The notes beneath the pieces were generated by a model. That model did no database searches. It was not told the DNA's origin and worked only from the letters and a program-made list of their open reading frames with translations. A DNA stretch of 64,000 nt from contig NZ_VITA01000004.1 of NCBI RefSeq assembly GCF_007827695.1, positions 361,902-425,901 of the forward strand, written 5' to 3'. A program made the position numbers and the translations under genes. The DNA comes from Sinorhizobium medicae. Lineage in GTDB: Bacteria > Pseudomonadota > Alphaproteobacteria > Rhizobiales > Rhizobiaceae. Numbering within the stretch: the stretch's first letter is position 1; each line of letters begins with the position of its first letter. Positions 45,243 to 55,279 of this stretch are shown here, one piece after another.

Positions 45243-46549
45243 TGAGCAGTTTTTCACCCAGGGAAATCGTATCGGAACTCGACCGCTACATTATCGGCCA
45301 GAAGGACGCGAAGCGCGCCGTTGCCATTGCGCTGCGCAACCGATGGCGCCGCCAGCAGCTCAGCGACGAACTGCGCGACGAGGTCATGCCCAAGAATATC
45401 TTGATGATCGGCCCGACCGGCGTCGGCAAAACGGAAATTTCCCGCCGCCTCGCCAAGCTCGCCGGCGCGCCTTTCGTCAAGGTGGAGGCCACGAAGTTCA
45501 CGGAAGTCGGCTATGTCGGCCGCGATGTCGAACAGATCGTGCGCGATCTCGTCGAGGTCGGCATCAGCCTCGTGCGCGAGAAGCGGCGCGCCGAAGTCAA
45601 GGCGAAAGCTCATCAGAATGCCGAGGAGCGGGTTCTCGATGCTCTGGTCGGCACCACCGCCTCGCCGGCGACCCGCGACTCCTTCCGCAAGAAACTGCGC
45701 GCCAACGAGCTCGACGACAAGGAGATCGAGGTCGATGTCGCGGAAACCGGCAACCCCGGCGGCGCCTTCGAGATTCCGGGGATGCCGGGCGCCAATATCG
45801 GCGTCCTGAACCTCTCGGAAATGTTCGGCAAGGCGCTGGGTGGCAGGACCAGGAAGATCAAGACCACGGTCAAGGACTCCTATGCGCTGCTGGTCAACGA
45901 CGAGTCGGACAAGCTGCTCGACAACGAGCAGATCCAGCGTGAGGCGGTGGCGTCGGCGGAAAATGACGGCATCGTTTTCCTGGACGAGATCGACAAGATC
46001 GCGACCCGTGAAGGCGGTATCGGCGCCGGCGTTTCACGCGAGGGGGTGCAGCGCGACCTCCTGCCACTGGTCGAGGGCACGACGGTGGCCACGAAATACG
46101 GACCTGTGAAGACCGATCACATCCTGTTTATCGCTTCAGGTGCCTTCCACGTCGCCAAACCCTCGGATCTGCTGCCGGAGCTGCAGGGTCGTCTGCCGAT
46201 CCGCGTGGAGCTTCGCGCGCTCACGAAGGAGGATTTCCGCCGAATCCTGACGGAGACGGAAGCGAGTCTCATCCGTCAGTACAAGGCGCTGCTCGAAACC
46301 GAGGGAGTGACCCTCGATTTCACCGAGGACGCGATCGATGCGCTCGCGGAAGTCGCGGTCCAGCTTAACTCCAATGTCGAGAATATCGGCGCACGCCGCC
46401 TGCAGACGGTGATGGAGCGCGTGCTCGACGACGTCTCCTTCAATGCTCCCGATCGCGGCGGCCAGGGGGTCACGATCGATGCCGATTACGTCCGCGTGCA
46501 TGTCGGCGATCTGGCGGCAAATACCGACCTGTCGCGCTACATCCTCTGA
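45242..46549 (+). CDS. hslU: ATP-dependent protease HslVU, ATPase subunit
   Basis: A 435-residue AAA+ unfoldase with Walker [15 protein letters not shown], the pore-loop region [18 protein letters not shown], Walker [13 protein letters not shown], and the typical C-terminal tail DLSRYIL that inserts into HslV. The I domain lies between. ATG 45242 overlaps the acetyltransferase stop; a TTG 3 bp earlier is less likely. It ends at a strong terminator. Confidence 0.96.
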   Translation: MSSFSPREIVSELDRYIIGQKDAKRAVAIALRNRWRRQQLSDELRDEVMPKNILMIGPTGVGKTEISRRLAKLAGAPFVKVEATKFTEVGYVGRDVEQIVRDLVEVGISLVREKRRAEVKAKAHQNAEERVLDALVGTTASPATRDSFRKKLRANELDDKEIEVDVAETGNPGGAFEIPGMPGANIGVLNLSEMFGKALGGRTRKIKTTVKDSYALLVNDESDKLLDNEQIQREAVASAENDGIVFLDEIDKIATREGGIGAGVSREGVQRDLLPLVEGTTVATKYGPVKTDHILFIASGAFHVAKPSDLLPELQGRLPIRVELRALTKEDFRRILTETEASLIRQYKALLETEGVTLDFTEDAIDALAEVAVQLNSNVENIGARRLQTVMERVLDDVSFNAPDRGGQGVTIDADYVRVHVGDLAANTDLSRYIL

Positions 46550-46589
46550 CCCTTCATTCGTCAGGGACTGGTCGATCACCGAATTGTGG

Positions 46590-46624
46590 GGCGCCTGTCA
46601 CTCGACAGGCGCCTTCATTTTTTC
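46590..46624 (+). terminator. intrinsic terminator of hslVU
   Basis: GGCGCCTGTC and GACAGGCGCC form a perfect 10 bp stem with a 4-base loop, followed by TTCATTTTTTT. It lies 40 bp after the hslU stop. Confidence 0.9.
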
Positions 46625-46737
46625 TAGACCGTCAGCAGCCGTTAAGAATTAAGGCATCATTCCGACATGATTGTGCCTTAGGGGCCGCGCCCGACGGCGG
46701 GTCCGCCGGTTCTTGGACTTCTACGGGAAAACAGATC

Positions 46738-47688
46738 TTGCGCCTCACCGCCTGCATGCTCGTGATCGCCACATTTTGTCTTGCTGCCGGGCCTGCGGCT
46801 GCGAGCGGGATCCTTGCCGTCCCGGAGGGCAACCGCCATGTCGAGCAGCCGGCCGTTCCGGGCGCTTCGGTACGCCGCACCAAAGCCGGCCGCACATCCT
46901 TCGACGCCAAATACGAGAAGGTGCGCGATCTTCTCGCCACCGACCGCAAGCTCGTTGGCAAGATCAAGTCGATCGCCGGTGCCTACGGCATCGCGCCCAT
47001 TCACATGGTCGGGGCGATCGTCGGCGAACACACCTACAATGTCGACGCATACGACCGGCTGCAATCCTATTACGTCAAGGCCGCCGCTTATGCCGGCAAC
47101 AGCTTCCAGTTCGGCTATGAAGGCGAGTCCATCGCAGAATTTGTTAAGCGGCCTCAATTCTCCGAATGCGCCGGCAGAAAAGGCTCCTACGCGCTCTGGA
47201 GCTGCCGCGAGCTGATCTGGGACCGCGAGTTCCGCGGCCGGTCGGTCGCCGGCAAGTCCTTCCCGAACAACCGTTTCAGCGCCGTCTTCTTCCAGCCGTT
47301 CTTCGCCGGACAGACCTTCGGCCTCGGCCAGATCAATCCGCTGACGGCATTGATGCTGACGGACATGGTATCGCGCGTTTCCGGCTATGATCGCCTCGAC
47401 GAAAACCATGCCGCCGGGGTCTACGAGGCGATCATGGAGCCCGACGTGTCACTTGCCTATATGGCCGCTTCGATCCGCCATTCCATCGACGTCTATCGCT
47501 CGATCGCCCATATGGACATCTCAGGCAATCCGGGCCTGACCGCCACACTTTATAACGTGGGCAACCCGGATGCGCGTGCGGCCGCCCTCGCAGCGAAGAA
47601 TCAGGGCGCCGAGGTGCACTGGCCGGAGGAGAACTACTACGGCTGGCTGGTCAACGACAAACTCGCAGAGCTCGAAAGCCTGTTGTGA
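46738..47688 (+). CDS. DUF1402 exported protein with lytic-transglycosylase-like motifs
   Basis: A 316-residue protein with an N-terminal signal peptide (LTACMLVIATFCLAAGPAAA), so probably periplasmic; it matches DUF1402 of Rhizobiales. Two motifs recall lysozyme-like transglycosylases: GAIVGEHTYN with Glu97 at the place of the catalytic acid, and FGLGQINPLTALML (residues 194-207), resembling GLMQxxPxTA. Cys144 and Cys156 could form a disulfide. The start is a TTG at 46738; an ATG at 46756 would shorten the signal peptide. The enzymatic role is an inference. Confidence 0.7.
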   Translation: MRLTACMLVIATFCLAAGPAAASGILAVPEGNRHVEQPAVPGASVRRTKAGRTSFDAKYEKVRDLLATDRKLVGKIKSIAGAYGIAPIHMVGAIVGEHTYNVDAYDRLQSYYVKAAAYAGNSFQFGYEGESIAEFVKRPQFSECAGRKGSYALWSCRELIWDREFRGRSVAGKSFPNNRFSAVFFQPFFAGQTFGLGQINPLTALMLTDMVSRVSGYDRLDENHAAGVYEAIMEPDVSLAYMAASIRHSIDVYRSIAHMDISGNPGLTATLYNVGNPDARAAALAAKNQGAEVHWPEENYYGWLVNDKLAELESLL

Positions 47689-47828
47689 TCCTTTGTCGCC
47701 TGACAGCCGAGGCATTGCGATCCAGGTGAAGCATTTTCTTGATTGCGGCGTAAAAAACTGGAACGATACGCGGCTTGGCATTCCGCAATTCCGGCCTGAA
47801 GCCGTTGCGCACCTTCCTGGAATTGCTC

Positions 47829-47875
47829 GAGCGGGATGAGGAAAAATCTGCGCGGTTTTTCGCCTCATCCGGCTC
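47829..47875. repeat. palindromic intergenic repeat, GAGCGGGATGAGG type
   Basis: GAGCGGGATGAGG (47829-47841) pairs imperfectly with CCTCATCCGGCTC (47863-47875). It is related to the element at 39156-39208 and lies in the 264 bp gap before the P450 gene. Confidence 0.7.
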
Positions 47876-47890
47876 CATCGCTTTGGAATC

Positions 47891-47936
47891 GATCACGTTC
47901 ATGTTTTAGGTCCACCGGACCTAAAACATCGTGATC
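47891..47936. repeat. long hairpin just before the P450 ribosome-binding site
   Basis: ATGTTTTAGGTCC (47901-47913) pairs perfectly with GGACCTAAAACAT (47917-47929), and the outer GATCACG pairs with CGTGATC. This gives a 20 bp stem broken only by a TTC bulge (47898-47900). It ends 2 bp before GAGAAAGG, the P450 ribosome-binding site. Confidence 0.75.
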
Positions 47937-47952
47937 TGAGAAAGGCATTCAC

Positions 47953-49353
47953 ATGGACACCCGACCGGAGCCGTTCGAGCCGCCCGCGCCGGTCCCGCGC
48001 ACCGGCATTCCATCGCGGCTCGAGATTATCCGCACCGTTCTTCGCAACCCGCTCGAGCTCTGGGGCGAGCCGTCCTATACGCTTCCCTGGATCGAGACGA
48101 AGTTCATCAATCAGCGGACGCTGATCGTCAACGATCCCGGCCTCATCCGCTACATCCTCGTCGAAAACGCCGCCAACTACGAAATGTCGAATGTCCGGCG
48201 GCTGATCCTGCGCCCGATCCTGCGCGACGGACTCCTGACGGCGGAAGGCGAGGTCTGGAGACGCTCGCGCAAGGCAATGGCGCCGGTTTTCACGCCAAGG
48301 CACGCAAAAGGTTTCGCCGGCCAGATGCTTCGCGTTTCGGAGGAATTCGTCGGCCGCTACGCCCGGGCGGCCTCCGAACCCTTCGTCACAAATGCCGCCG
48401 TGGACATGACGGAACTCACCTTCGAGATACTGGCCGAGACGCTCTTCTCCGGAGAGATCGCCGTCGAAAAGCATGGCTTCGCCGCCAATGTCGAGGAATT
48501 GCTTCATCGGATGGGCCGCGTCGATCCGATGGACCTGCTTGTCGCACCGGGCTGGATCCCGCGGCTGACCCGCATCGGCGGCCGGAAAGTGCTCGACCGG
48601 TTCCGCGGCGTCGTGTCCGAAACGATGGCTCTGCGGCGGCGACGGATGTCCGAAACACCGGGCAATGTCCCGAACGATTTCCTGACCCTGCTTCTGCAAC
48701 TGGAAGGCCCGGATGGGCTCTCGACCTCCGAGATCGAGGACAACATCCTGACCTTCATCGGTGCCGGCCACGAGACAACGGCACGAGCGCTCGCCTGGTG
48801 CCTTTATTGCATCGCCAATACCCCGACCTACCGCGAAACGATGGAAAAGGAGATCGACAAGGTCATTGCCGGCGGCGCCGATCCGGTCGACTGGCCCGGA
48901 CGCATGCCAAATGTGCTTGCCGCCTTCGAGGAGGCGCTGAGGCTGTATCCGCCGGCGCCGTCGATCAATCGCGCGGCGATCGAGGAGGACGAATGGATAT
49001 CGCCGCAAGGAGAGCGCGTGCCTATTCGCAAAGGGATTTCGGTCCTGATCATGCCGTGGACGCTCCACCGGCACGTCGCCTACTGGCAGAAGCCGCGCGC
49101 TTTCATGCCCGAGCGCTTCCTTCCGGAAAACCGAGACAAGATCCACCGTTTCCAGTATCTGCCCTTCGGCGCCGGCCCGCGCATCTGCATCGGCGCGACC
49201 TTCGCGCTTCAGGAGGCGGTTATCGCGCTTGCCGTTCTCATGCACCGCTTCCGCTTCGATGTGACGGATGAGACGCACCCCTGGCCGGTGCAAAGGCTGA
49301 CGACCCAGCCCAGGGGCGGGTTGCCGATGCGGGTTTCGGCGCGGGTGAGGTAG
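47953..49353 (+). CDS. cytochrome P450
   Basis: A 466-residue P450 with the oxygen-binding helix I motif FIGAGHETTARALAW, the ExxR pair in EALRLYPPAPSINR, and the heme-thiolate loop FGAGPRICIGATFAL. No membrane anchor is visible, so it is probably soluble. GAGAAAGG precedes ATG 47953 at 7 bp. No ferredoxin or reductase gene is near, so redox partners come from elsewhere. The substrate is unknown; the style recalls CYP fatty-acid or terpenoid hydroxylases. Its stop TAG begins TAGAGCGGGTCGCG. Confidence 0.92.
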   Translation: MDTRPEPFEPPAPVPRTGIPSRLEIIRTVLRNPLELWGEPSYTLPWIETKFINQRTLIVNDPGLIRYILVENAANYEMSNVRRLILRPILRDGLLTAEGEVWRRSRKAMAPVFTPRHAKGFAGQMLRVSEEFVGRYARAASEPFVTNAAVDMTELTFEILAETLFSGEIAVEKHGFAANVEELLHRMGRVDPMDLLVAPGWIPRLTRIGGRKVLDRFRGVVSETMALRRRRMSETPGNVPNDFLTLLLQLEGPDGLSTSEIEDNILTFIGAGHETTARALAWCLYCIANTPTYRETMEKEIDKVIAGGADPVDWPGRMPNVLAAFEEALRLYPPAPSINRAAIEEDEWISPQGERVPIRKGISVLIMPWTLHRHVAYWQKPRAFMPERFLPENRDKIHRFQYLPFGAGPRICIGATFALQEAVIALAVLMHRFRFDVTDETHPWPVQRLTTQPRGGLPMRVSARVR

Positions 49354-49446
49354 AGCGGGTCGCGCTCGCGCGATGGTTTTTCCCAAGAATATGTCCTATC
49401 ACCAGATGGATTTTTCCGGATTCTCACCATTGGACTGAGCAGAAAA

Positions 49447-51450
49447 TTGACCCCGCATCTTCTCCTGGGCATCGACACCGGCGGCACCTATACCGACGCC
49501 GTTCTTTTCAGCGAAACGAAGGGCGTCGTCGCCAAGGCCAAAGCGCTCACGACCCGTCACGATCTCGCCGAGGGCGTTTCCGGTGCGGTGGAGGCAGTGC
49601 TCGCAAAGGCGGACGTGCCGGTATCGGCGATCAGCCTCGTATCGCTGTCGACGACGCTTGCCACCAATGCGCTGGTCGAAGGCCAGGGCGGCAGGGCCGG
49701 CCTGATCATGATCGGTTTCGCTCCGGACGACCTGAAGCGCGACGGTCTTCAGGACGCGCTCGGATCCGATCCTGTCCTCTTCCTTCCCGGCGGCCACAAT
49801 GTCCATGGCGGCGAGACGACGCTGGACATGCGTGCGCTCGACGAGGCGCTGCCGGCGCTCGGGTCCCAGGTGTCGTCCTTCGCCGTTGCCGGCTATTTCG
49901 CGGTGCGCAACCCGGATCACGAGAAGCGTGTTCGCGATCGCATCCGCGAGGTCTCGCACCTGCCGGTAACCTGCAGCCATGAGCTTTCCTCCAAGCTTGG
50001 CGGACCCCGTCGCGCGCTGACGACGCTTCTGAATGCGCGGCTGGTCTCGATGATCGACCGGCTGATCGTCTCCTGCGAAGACTTCCTCAAGGCCCGCGGC
50101 ATCGACGTGCCGATGATGGTGGTACGAGGCGACGGTGCGTTGATATCGGCCGCCGAGGCGCGGCTGCGGCCGATCGAAACGATTTTGTCGGGTCCGGCTG
50201 CGAGCCTCGTCGGCGCTCGCTATCTGACCGGCTTTGACAGCGCCGTGGTCTCCGATATCGGCGGCACGACCACCGACGTCGCCGTCCTCGAAAAAGGCCG
50301 GCCGCGCCTCGACGCCGACGGAGCTGTCGTCGGCGGCTTTCGCACCATGGTCGAGGCGGTCGCCATGCGCACATACGGCCTTGGCGGCGACTCGGAGGTG
50401 AAGATCAACGATCGTGGCCTCAAGGCCAGGCTTGATCTCGGGCCCCGCCGTTTCCTGCCCCTGAGCCTTGCGGCGGCGCTGCACGGCGACGCGGTTCTTT
50501 CGGTGCTCCAAAAGCAGTTGCGGGCGCCCCATGCCGGCCGGCATGACGGTCGCCTGGCAGTCCGCACCGGTTTGCCCGACCATCTCGCCAGCGGGCTTCA
50601 GCCTCAGGAACAGGCCCTTTATGATCGCATAGGAATGATACCGGTGGCGCTTGCTGATCTTCTCGTCACCACGCCGCAGAGGGCGACCCTCGACAGGCTT
50701 GTAGCTCGCGGTCTGGTGCATCTCTGCGGGCTCACTCCTTCGGACGCGATGCATGTTCTCGGTCGGCAGGCGCAATGGAACGGCGAGGCCGCGCGCCTCG
50801 GCCTCGAGATTGCCGCTCGAACGAAGGACGGATCCGGCCAGCCTATCGCGGCTTCTGTCGCGGCTCTGGCGCAGATGATCGTGGACCGGCTGACGCGGCA
50901 GTCGTCGGAGGCCATCCTGCAGGCGTGCCTCAACGAGGACGGCGCCGGAGCGATCGATCCTGCCGTCTCGCTTTCCGTTGACCGTGCGCTGAAACGGGAG
51001 CCCGGAATCGTGCGTTTTTCGCTCGGTATCGACCGGCCGCTTGTCGGGCTCGGCGCCTCCGCACCGGTCTATTATCCCGCGATCGCTGAAATGCTTTCCG
51101 CCGAACCGGCAATTCCGGCTGAAGCGGACGTGGCAAACGCCGTCGGCGCGGTTGTCGGCCAAGTGCGTACGACGGTCACCGTTTTCGTGACGACGCCGGA
51201 AGAAGGCATTTTCATCGTCAACGGTGCCGGCGCGAGCGAGCGTTTCGTCGATCAACAGGAGGCCTTCGGCGTTGCCCGCCGCCGCGCGAAAACGATGGCG
51301 CTCGAGAGCGCCCGCGCGAACGGTGCAGAGGACCCCGCCGCGACCCTTCGGGAAGAGATCGACGCGCCGGAAGTCGAGGGCAGCCGCAAGCTGATCGAGG
51401 CGCGCTTCATCGCCTCGGCAAGCGGCCGGCCGCGAATCGCACATGGCTGA
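49447..51450 (+). CDS. hydantoinase A / oxoprolinase family protein
   Basis: A 667-residue protein with the ASKHA-type ATP-binding start LGIDTGGTYTDAVLFSE, then SLSTTLATNALVEG, LSGPAASLVGARYL and SDIGGTTTDVAVL. This is the HyuA family, which with HyuB hydrolyses 5-oxoproline, hydantoins or carboxylates ketones. No HyuB gene is adjacent, and the length is normal for HyuA. The start is TTG 49447 with a weak ribosome-binding site, so a short shift is possible. The substrate is unknown. Confidence 0.85.
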   Translation: MTPHLLLGIDTGGTYTDAVLFSETKGVVAKAKALTTRHDLAEGVSGAVEAVLAKADVPVSAISLVSLSTTLATNALVEGQGGRAGLIMIGFAPDDLKRDGLQDALGSDPVLFLPGGHNVHGGETTLDMRALDEALPALGSQVSSFAVAGYFAVRNPDHEKRVRDRIREVSHLPVTCSHELSSKLGGPRRALTTLLNARLVSMIDRLIVSCEDFLKARGIDVPMMVVRGDGALISAAEARLRPIETILSGPAASLVGARYLTGFDSAVVSDIGGTTTDVAVLEKGRPRLDADGAVVGGFRTMVEAVAMRTYGLGGDSEVKINDRGLKARLDLGPRRFLPLSLAAALHGDAVLSVLQKQLRAPHAGRHDGRLAVRTGLPDHLASGLQPQEQALYDRIGMIPVALADLLVTTPQRATLDRLVARGLVHLCGLTPSDAMHVLGRQAQWNGEAARLGLEIAARTKDGSGQPIAASVAALAQMIVDRLTRQSSEAILQACLNEDGAGAIDPAVSLSVDRALKREPGIVRFSLGIDRPLVGLGASAPVYYPAIAEMLSAEPAIPAEADVANAVGAVVGQVRTTVTVFVTTPEEGIFIVNGAGASERFVDQQEAFGVARRRAKTMALESARANGAEDPAATLREEIDAPEVEGSRKLIEARFIASASGRPRIAHG

Positions 51451-51491
51451 TCTTTTCCGTTTTGGAAACAATTCTTCGCTTCCATGCGCAA

Positions 51492-51521
51492 TTGACAAAG
51501 ATGGGCCCGGTGGGAGATTTT
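51492..51521 (+). promoter_or_regulatory. possible promoter of glcB
   Basis: TTGACA at 51492-51497 is a consensus -35; GATTTT at 51516-51521 after 18 bp is a weak -10. It lies 92 bp before the glcB start. Assigned by pattern only. Confidence 0.3.
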
Positions 51522-51612
51522 CCGCGCGCGCGAGCGGGCGACGCGCTTTTCGAAGTGCATCCCGCTCCTATTTGTTGGACTATGGAAATAGAGAAATTTC
51601 AGGAGTTGCCGC

Positions 51613-53787
51613 ATGAACCGCGTTGAGCAGGACGGATTGAAGATCGATGCGGGGCTTCACCGCTTCCTGGTGGAAGAGGCGATGCCGGGCACCGGCGTCG
51701 ATCCGGAGCGGTTCTTTTCCGCCTTCTCGGATCTCATCCACGATCTCGGACCGAAAAACCGCGCCCTTCTCGTCAAGCGCGACGAGCTGCAGGCCAAGCT
51801 CGACGGCTGGTATCGCGATCACGGCGCGCCCGTCGACATGGACGCCTATGAAGCCTTCCTGAAGGAAATCGGCTATCTCCTGCCGGAGGGGTCCGACTTC
51901 TCCGTCTCGACAGCCAATGTCGATCCGGAGATCGCCACGATCGCCGGACCGCAGCTTGTCGTGCCTGTCATGAACGCGCGCTATGCGCTCAATGCGGCCA
52001 ATGCGCGCTGGGGATCGCTCTATGACGCGCTTTACGGGACCGACGCGATTCCGGATGCGGAAGGCGCCGAGCGCGGCAAGGGCTACAATCCGAAACGCGG
52101 GGGAAGGGTCATCGCCTGGGCACGTGATTTCCTCGACGCCAGCGCTCCGCTTTCGTCCGGCCGTTGGATCGATGCGACGTCTCTGGCAATCGAAGGCGCG
52201 GCACTGACCGTCACGCTTGCGAACGGCGCGAAGACCGCACTTGCCATGCCCGCGCAATTCGCCGGCTATTCCGGAAACGCTGCAGCCCCGTCCGAGATCG
52301 TCCTTCGCAAAAACGGGCTTCACGTCGCGATCGTCCTCGATCCGACGACTCCGATCGGCAAGGCCGATGCTGCCGGCATTGCCGATATCATTCTCGAATC
52401 GGCGATCACCACTATCATGGATTGCGAGGATTCGGTCGCGGCCGTCGATGCCGAGGACAAGGTGCTCGTCTATCGCAACTGGCTCGGGCTCATGAAGGGC
52501 GACCTCGAGGAACAGGTGGCCAAGGGCACCACCACTTTCATCCGGAGGCTCAATCCCGATCGTATCTATACTGCATCGGGAGGCGATAAGCTGACTCTTC
52601 CGGGCCGTTCGCTGATGCTGGTGCGCAATGTCGGCCACCTGATGACCAATCCGGCTATCCTCGACCGTGAGGGCAAGGAAGTGCCGGAGGGCCTGATGGA
52701 CGCCATGGTGACGGCGCTGATCGCCTTGCACGACATCGGCCGGAACGGCCGCCGGGCGAATTCGCGCAGCGGCTCAATGTATGTCGTCAAGCCGAAGATG
52801 CACGGGCCCGAGGAAGTCGCCTTCGCCTGCGAGACATTCACCCGTGTCGAGGCAGCGCTCGGGCTTCCGGCCAACGCGATGAAGATGGGAATAATGGACG
52901 AGGAGCGGCGGACGACCGTCAATCTCAAGGAATGCATCCGCGCGGCCCGCGAGCGCGTCGTTTTCATCAATACCGGCTTCCTCGACCGCACCGGCGACGA
53001 AATCCACACCTCCATGGAAGCCGGCGCGATGATCCGCAAGGGCGACATGAAGCAGGCGGCCTGGATCTCGGCCTATGAGAACTGGAATGTCGATGTCGGT
53101 CTCGAATGCGGGCTTTCCGGTCATGCCCAGATCGGCAAGGGTATGTGGGCGATGCCGGACCTGATGGCGGCGATGCTGGAGCAGAAGATCGCTCATCCGA
53201 AGGCCGGTGCAAATACCGCCTGGGTCCCATCGCCGACGGCCGCGACGCTGCACGCAACCCATTACCACCGCATCAACGTCTCCGAGATCCAGAATGGTCT
53301 CAGAAGCCGCTCCCGAGCGAAGCTCGCCGACATTCTTTCCGTTCCGGTGGCTGCGCGGCCGAACTGGACCGAGGAGGAAATCCAGCGCGAACTCGACAAC
53401 AATGCGCAAGGGATTCTTGGCTATGTCGTGCGCTGGGTCGACCATGGCATCGGCTGCTCCAAGGTACCGGACATCAACAATGTCGGCCTGATGGAGGACC
53501 GTGCAACTCTGCGTATCTCTGCACAGCATATGGCCAACTGGCTGCATCACGGCATCGTCAGCGAAGCGCAGATCGTCGAGACGATGAAGCGCATGGCCGC
53601 GGTTGTCGACGCGCAGAACGCCGGCGACCCGAATTACCAGCCTATGGCCAGCCGCTTCGACGAATCGATCGCCTTTCAGGCGGCGCTCGATCTGGTGCTC
53701 AAGGGTCGCGAACAGCCGAACGGCTACACCGAACCGGTTTTGCATCGCCGGCGGCTGGAGCTCAAGACGAAGCAGCGGGCGGCGTAG
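51613..53787 (+). CDS. glcB: malate synthase G
   Basis: A 724-residue malate synthase of the G isoform, which condenses glyoxylate with acetyl-CoA. The family blocks are present in order: [55 protein letters not shown] and [18 protein letters not shown]. The length is about 725, as expected, well above the A form. AGGAGTTGCC precedes ATG 51613. Isocitrate lyase is not in the window. With PckA it supports growth on acetate or C2 compounds. Confidence 0.96.
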   Translation: MNRVEQDGLKIDAGLHRFLVEEAMPGTGVDPERFFSAFSDLIHDLGPKNRALLVKRDELQAKLDGWYRDHGAPVDMDAYEAFLKEIGYLLPEGSDFSVSTANVDPEIATIAGPQLVVPVMNARYALNAANARWGSLYDALYGTDAIPDAEGAERGKGYNPKRGGRVIAWARDFLDASAPLSSGRWIDATSLAIEGAALTVTLANGAKTALAMPAQFAGYSGNAAAPSEIVLRKNGLHVAIVLDPTTPIGKADAAGIADIILESAITTIMDCEDSVAAVDAEDKVLVYRNWLGLMKGDLEEQVAKGTTTFIRRLNPDRIYTASGGDKLTLPGRSLMLVRNVGHLMTNPAILDREGKEVPEGLMDAMVTALIALHDIGRNGRRANSRSGSMYVVKPKMHGPEEVAFACETFTRVEAALGLPANAMKMGIMDEERRTTVNLKECIRAARERVVFINTGFLDRTGDEIHTSMEAGAMIRKGDMKQAAWISAYENWNVDVGLECGLSGHAQIGKGMWAMPDLMAAMLEQKIAHPKAGANTAWVPSPTAATLHATHYHRINVSEIQNGLRSRSRAKLADILSVPVAARPNWTEEEIQRELDNNAQGILGYVVRWVDHGIGCSKVPDINNVGLMEDRATLRISAQHMANWLHHGIVSEAQIVETMKRMAAVVDAQNAGDPNYQPMASRFDESIAFQAALDLVLKGREQPNGYTEPVLHRRRLELKTKQRAA

Positions 53788-53831
53788 CGGGGAACCGCCG
53801 CGTCCTTGCGTCGTGCCGCTTCAAGCCAATA

Positions 53832-53863
53832 AGAAAGGGCCGTCGGCATTCACCGGCGGCCCT
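53832..53863 (-). terminator. terminator between glcB and the L,D-transpeptidase gene
   Basis: AGGGCCGTCGG (53836-53846) pairs with CCGGCGGCCCT (53853-53863) with one G-U step. On the minus strand it is followed by TTTCTTATT, so it mainly serves the L,D-transpeptidase gene but can form in either direction. Confidence 0.65.
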
Positions 53864-53884
53864 CTCCACTTCCGGCCCAAACGC

Positions 53885-54559
53885 TTACTGCTGCACGACG
53901 ACGCGTGCGCTGCGGCCGGGGCGGACCCGTGAATAGAGATCCATGATGTCCTGGTTCATCAGGCGTATGCAGCCGGACGAGGCGGCGGTACCGATGGAGG
54001 ACCATTCAGGCGTGCCGTGCAGGCGGAACAGCGTGTCCTTGCCCTCCTTGTTGAAGAGGTAGAGGGCGCGCGCGCCGAGTGGGTTACCGATACCCGGACC
54101 CATGCCGGCCTCGACATATCTAGCGACTTCCGGCTTGCGCTCGGCCATTTCCTTCGGCGGATGCCAGGTCGGCCATTCCTGCTTCCAGGCAACATAGGCC
54201 TCGCCTTCCCAGGCGAAACCCTGCTTGCCGACCCCGATCCCGTAGCGAACCGCTTTCCCACCCGGCAGCACGTAATAGAGGAAGCGGCTTGGCGTGTTGA
54301 CGACGATCGTTCCGGGACGTTCCTTTGTCGGGTAATCCACGATCTGCCGGTGGAAACGCTGGTCTACGCGGTTGATCGGGACGCCTGGAACCGCATATCC
54401 GTGGTCCTCAACAGGGCCATAATTGCTGGAGAATATCTGATTCGTCGCCACTTTTTCGCCCTCGGTAGGAGAGCCGGCCGTGGTTGTGGTCTGTGAACAG
54501 CCGGTCAGGCCAAGGGTGGCCGCCAGGCTGCACAGAAGGAGAGCGTTGCGGAAGCGCAT
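53885..54559 (-). CDS. L,D-transpeptidase lipoprotein (YkuD domain)
   Basis: A 224-residue lipoprotein: signal peptide with lipobox LTGC (lipidated Cys near residue 21), a flexible linker, and a YkuD catalytic domain from about residue 75. The active-site motif is HGTPEWSSIGTAASSGCIRL with nucleophile Cys197. It forms 3-3 cross-links in peptidoglycan or attaches outer-membrane proteins to it, typical for Rhizobiales, which rely heavily on L,D-transpeptidases. It stands alone on the minus strand. Confidence 0.92.
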   Translation of the reverse strand: MRFRNALLLCSLAATLGLTGCSQTTTTAGSPTEGEKVATNQIFSSNYGPVEDHGYAVPGVPINRVDQRFHRQIVDYPTKERPGTIVVNTPSRFLYYVLPGGKAVRYGIGVGKQGFAWEGEAYVAWKQEWPTWHPPKEMAERKPEVARYVEAGMGPGIGNPLGARALYLFNKEGKDTLFRLHGTPEWSSIGTAASSGCIRLMNQDIMDLYSRVRPGRSARVVVQQ

Positions 54560-54754
54560 GATGGTCTCGTAAAAGAGGTCAGGAAAAATACGGGGGAGGA
54601 AGTCCGGCCGTCAGCGGCACAGCTTATTTTCTATTGCACCGCACTGCGCAAGGGACCCGGCCCCCGCAATGTGGCCGAAAGGTGTAAATTCCGTGACGAT
54701 TGCTTTTTTGCAACAAACCATGGCGCAGGCCCCGACGGGGGCCGGAGGGCGGCA

Positions 54755-55279
54755 ATGACGATCTTATCGATCCACGGCGATAATCCGCTTGCAGACGGAC
54801 GCCAGTCCGAGCGTGCCATGAAGGTGCGCCGCGGGGTCCAGCGGCTGCTGATGGAATTGCGTCACGCGGCTCTGCCCGAACTGACGCTCGCGAGCGGTCG
54901 GCGGGCCGATCTCATTTCGCTCTCGCCAAAGGGCGAAATCTGGATCATCGAAATCAAGACCTCGATCGAGGACTTTCGCGTCGATCGCAAGTGGCCGGAA
55001 TACCGACTGCACTGCGATCGCCTGTTCTTCGCGACGCATGCGCAGGTGCCGCTGGATATTTTCCCGGAAGAATGCGGACTTATGCTTTCCGACGGCTACG
55101 GCGCCCATATGCTGCGCGACGCACCGGAACACCGCCTGCCGCCAAGCACGCGAAGATCGGTAACGCAGGCATTTGCCCGCATAGCGGCGCAGCGCCTGAC
55201 GCTCGCGGAATGGGCAGCCGATCGGAATGGCGAGCTCGGCCAGTCGATCTGCGATATCGTAAGCGGGGGGCGGGACTAG
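54755..55279 (+). CDS. mmcB: MmcB-family DNA repair protein
   Basis: A 174-residue protein matching MmcB (mitomycin-C resistance B) of Caulobacter. It has a PD-(D/E)xK nuclease-like core: GRRADLISLSPKGEIWIIEI followed by KTSIEDFRVDRKWPEYRLHC, giving D...ExK residues. MmcB is an SOS-related repair factor. The ATG at 54755 follows GGAGGGCGGC. Its stop TAG begins TAGAGCGCTCCC. No LexA box could be confirmed in the 195 bp upstream. Confidence 0.8.
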   Translation: MTILSIHGDNPLADGRQSERAMKVRRGVQRLLMELRHAALPELTLASGRRADLISLSPKGEIWIIEIKTSIEDFRVDRKWPEYRLHCDRLFFATHAQVPLDIFPEECGLMLSDGYGAHMLRDAPEHRLPPSTRRSVTQAFARIAAQRLTLAEWAADRNGELGQSICDIVSGGRD

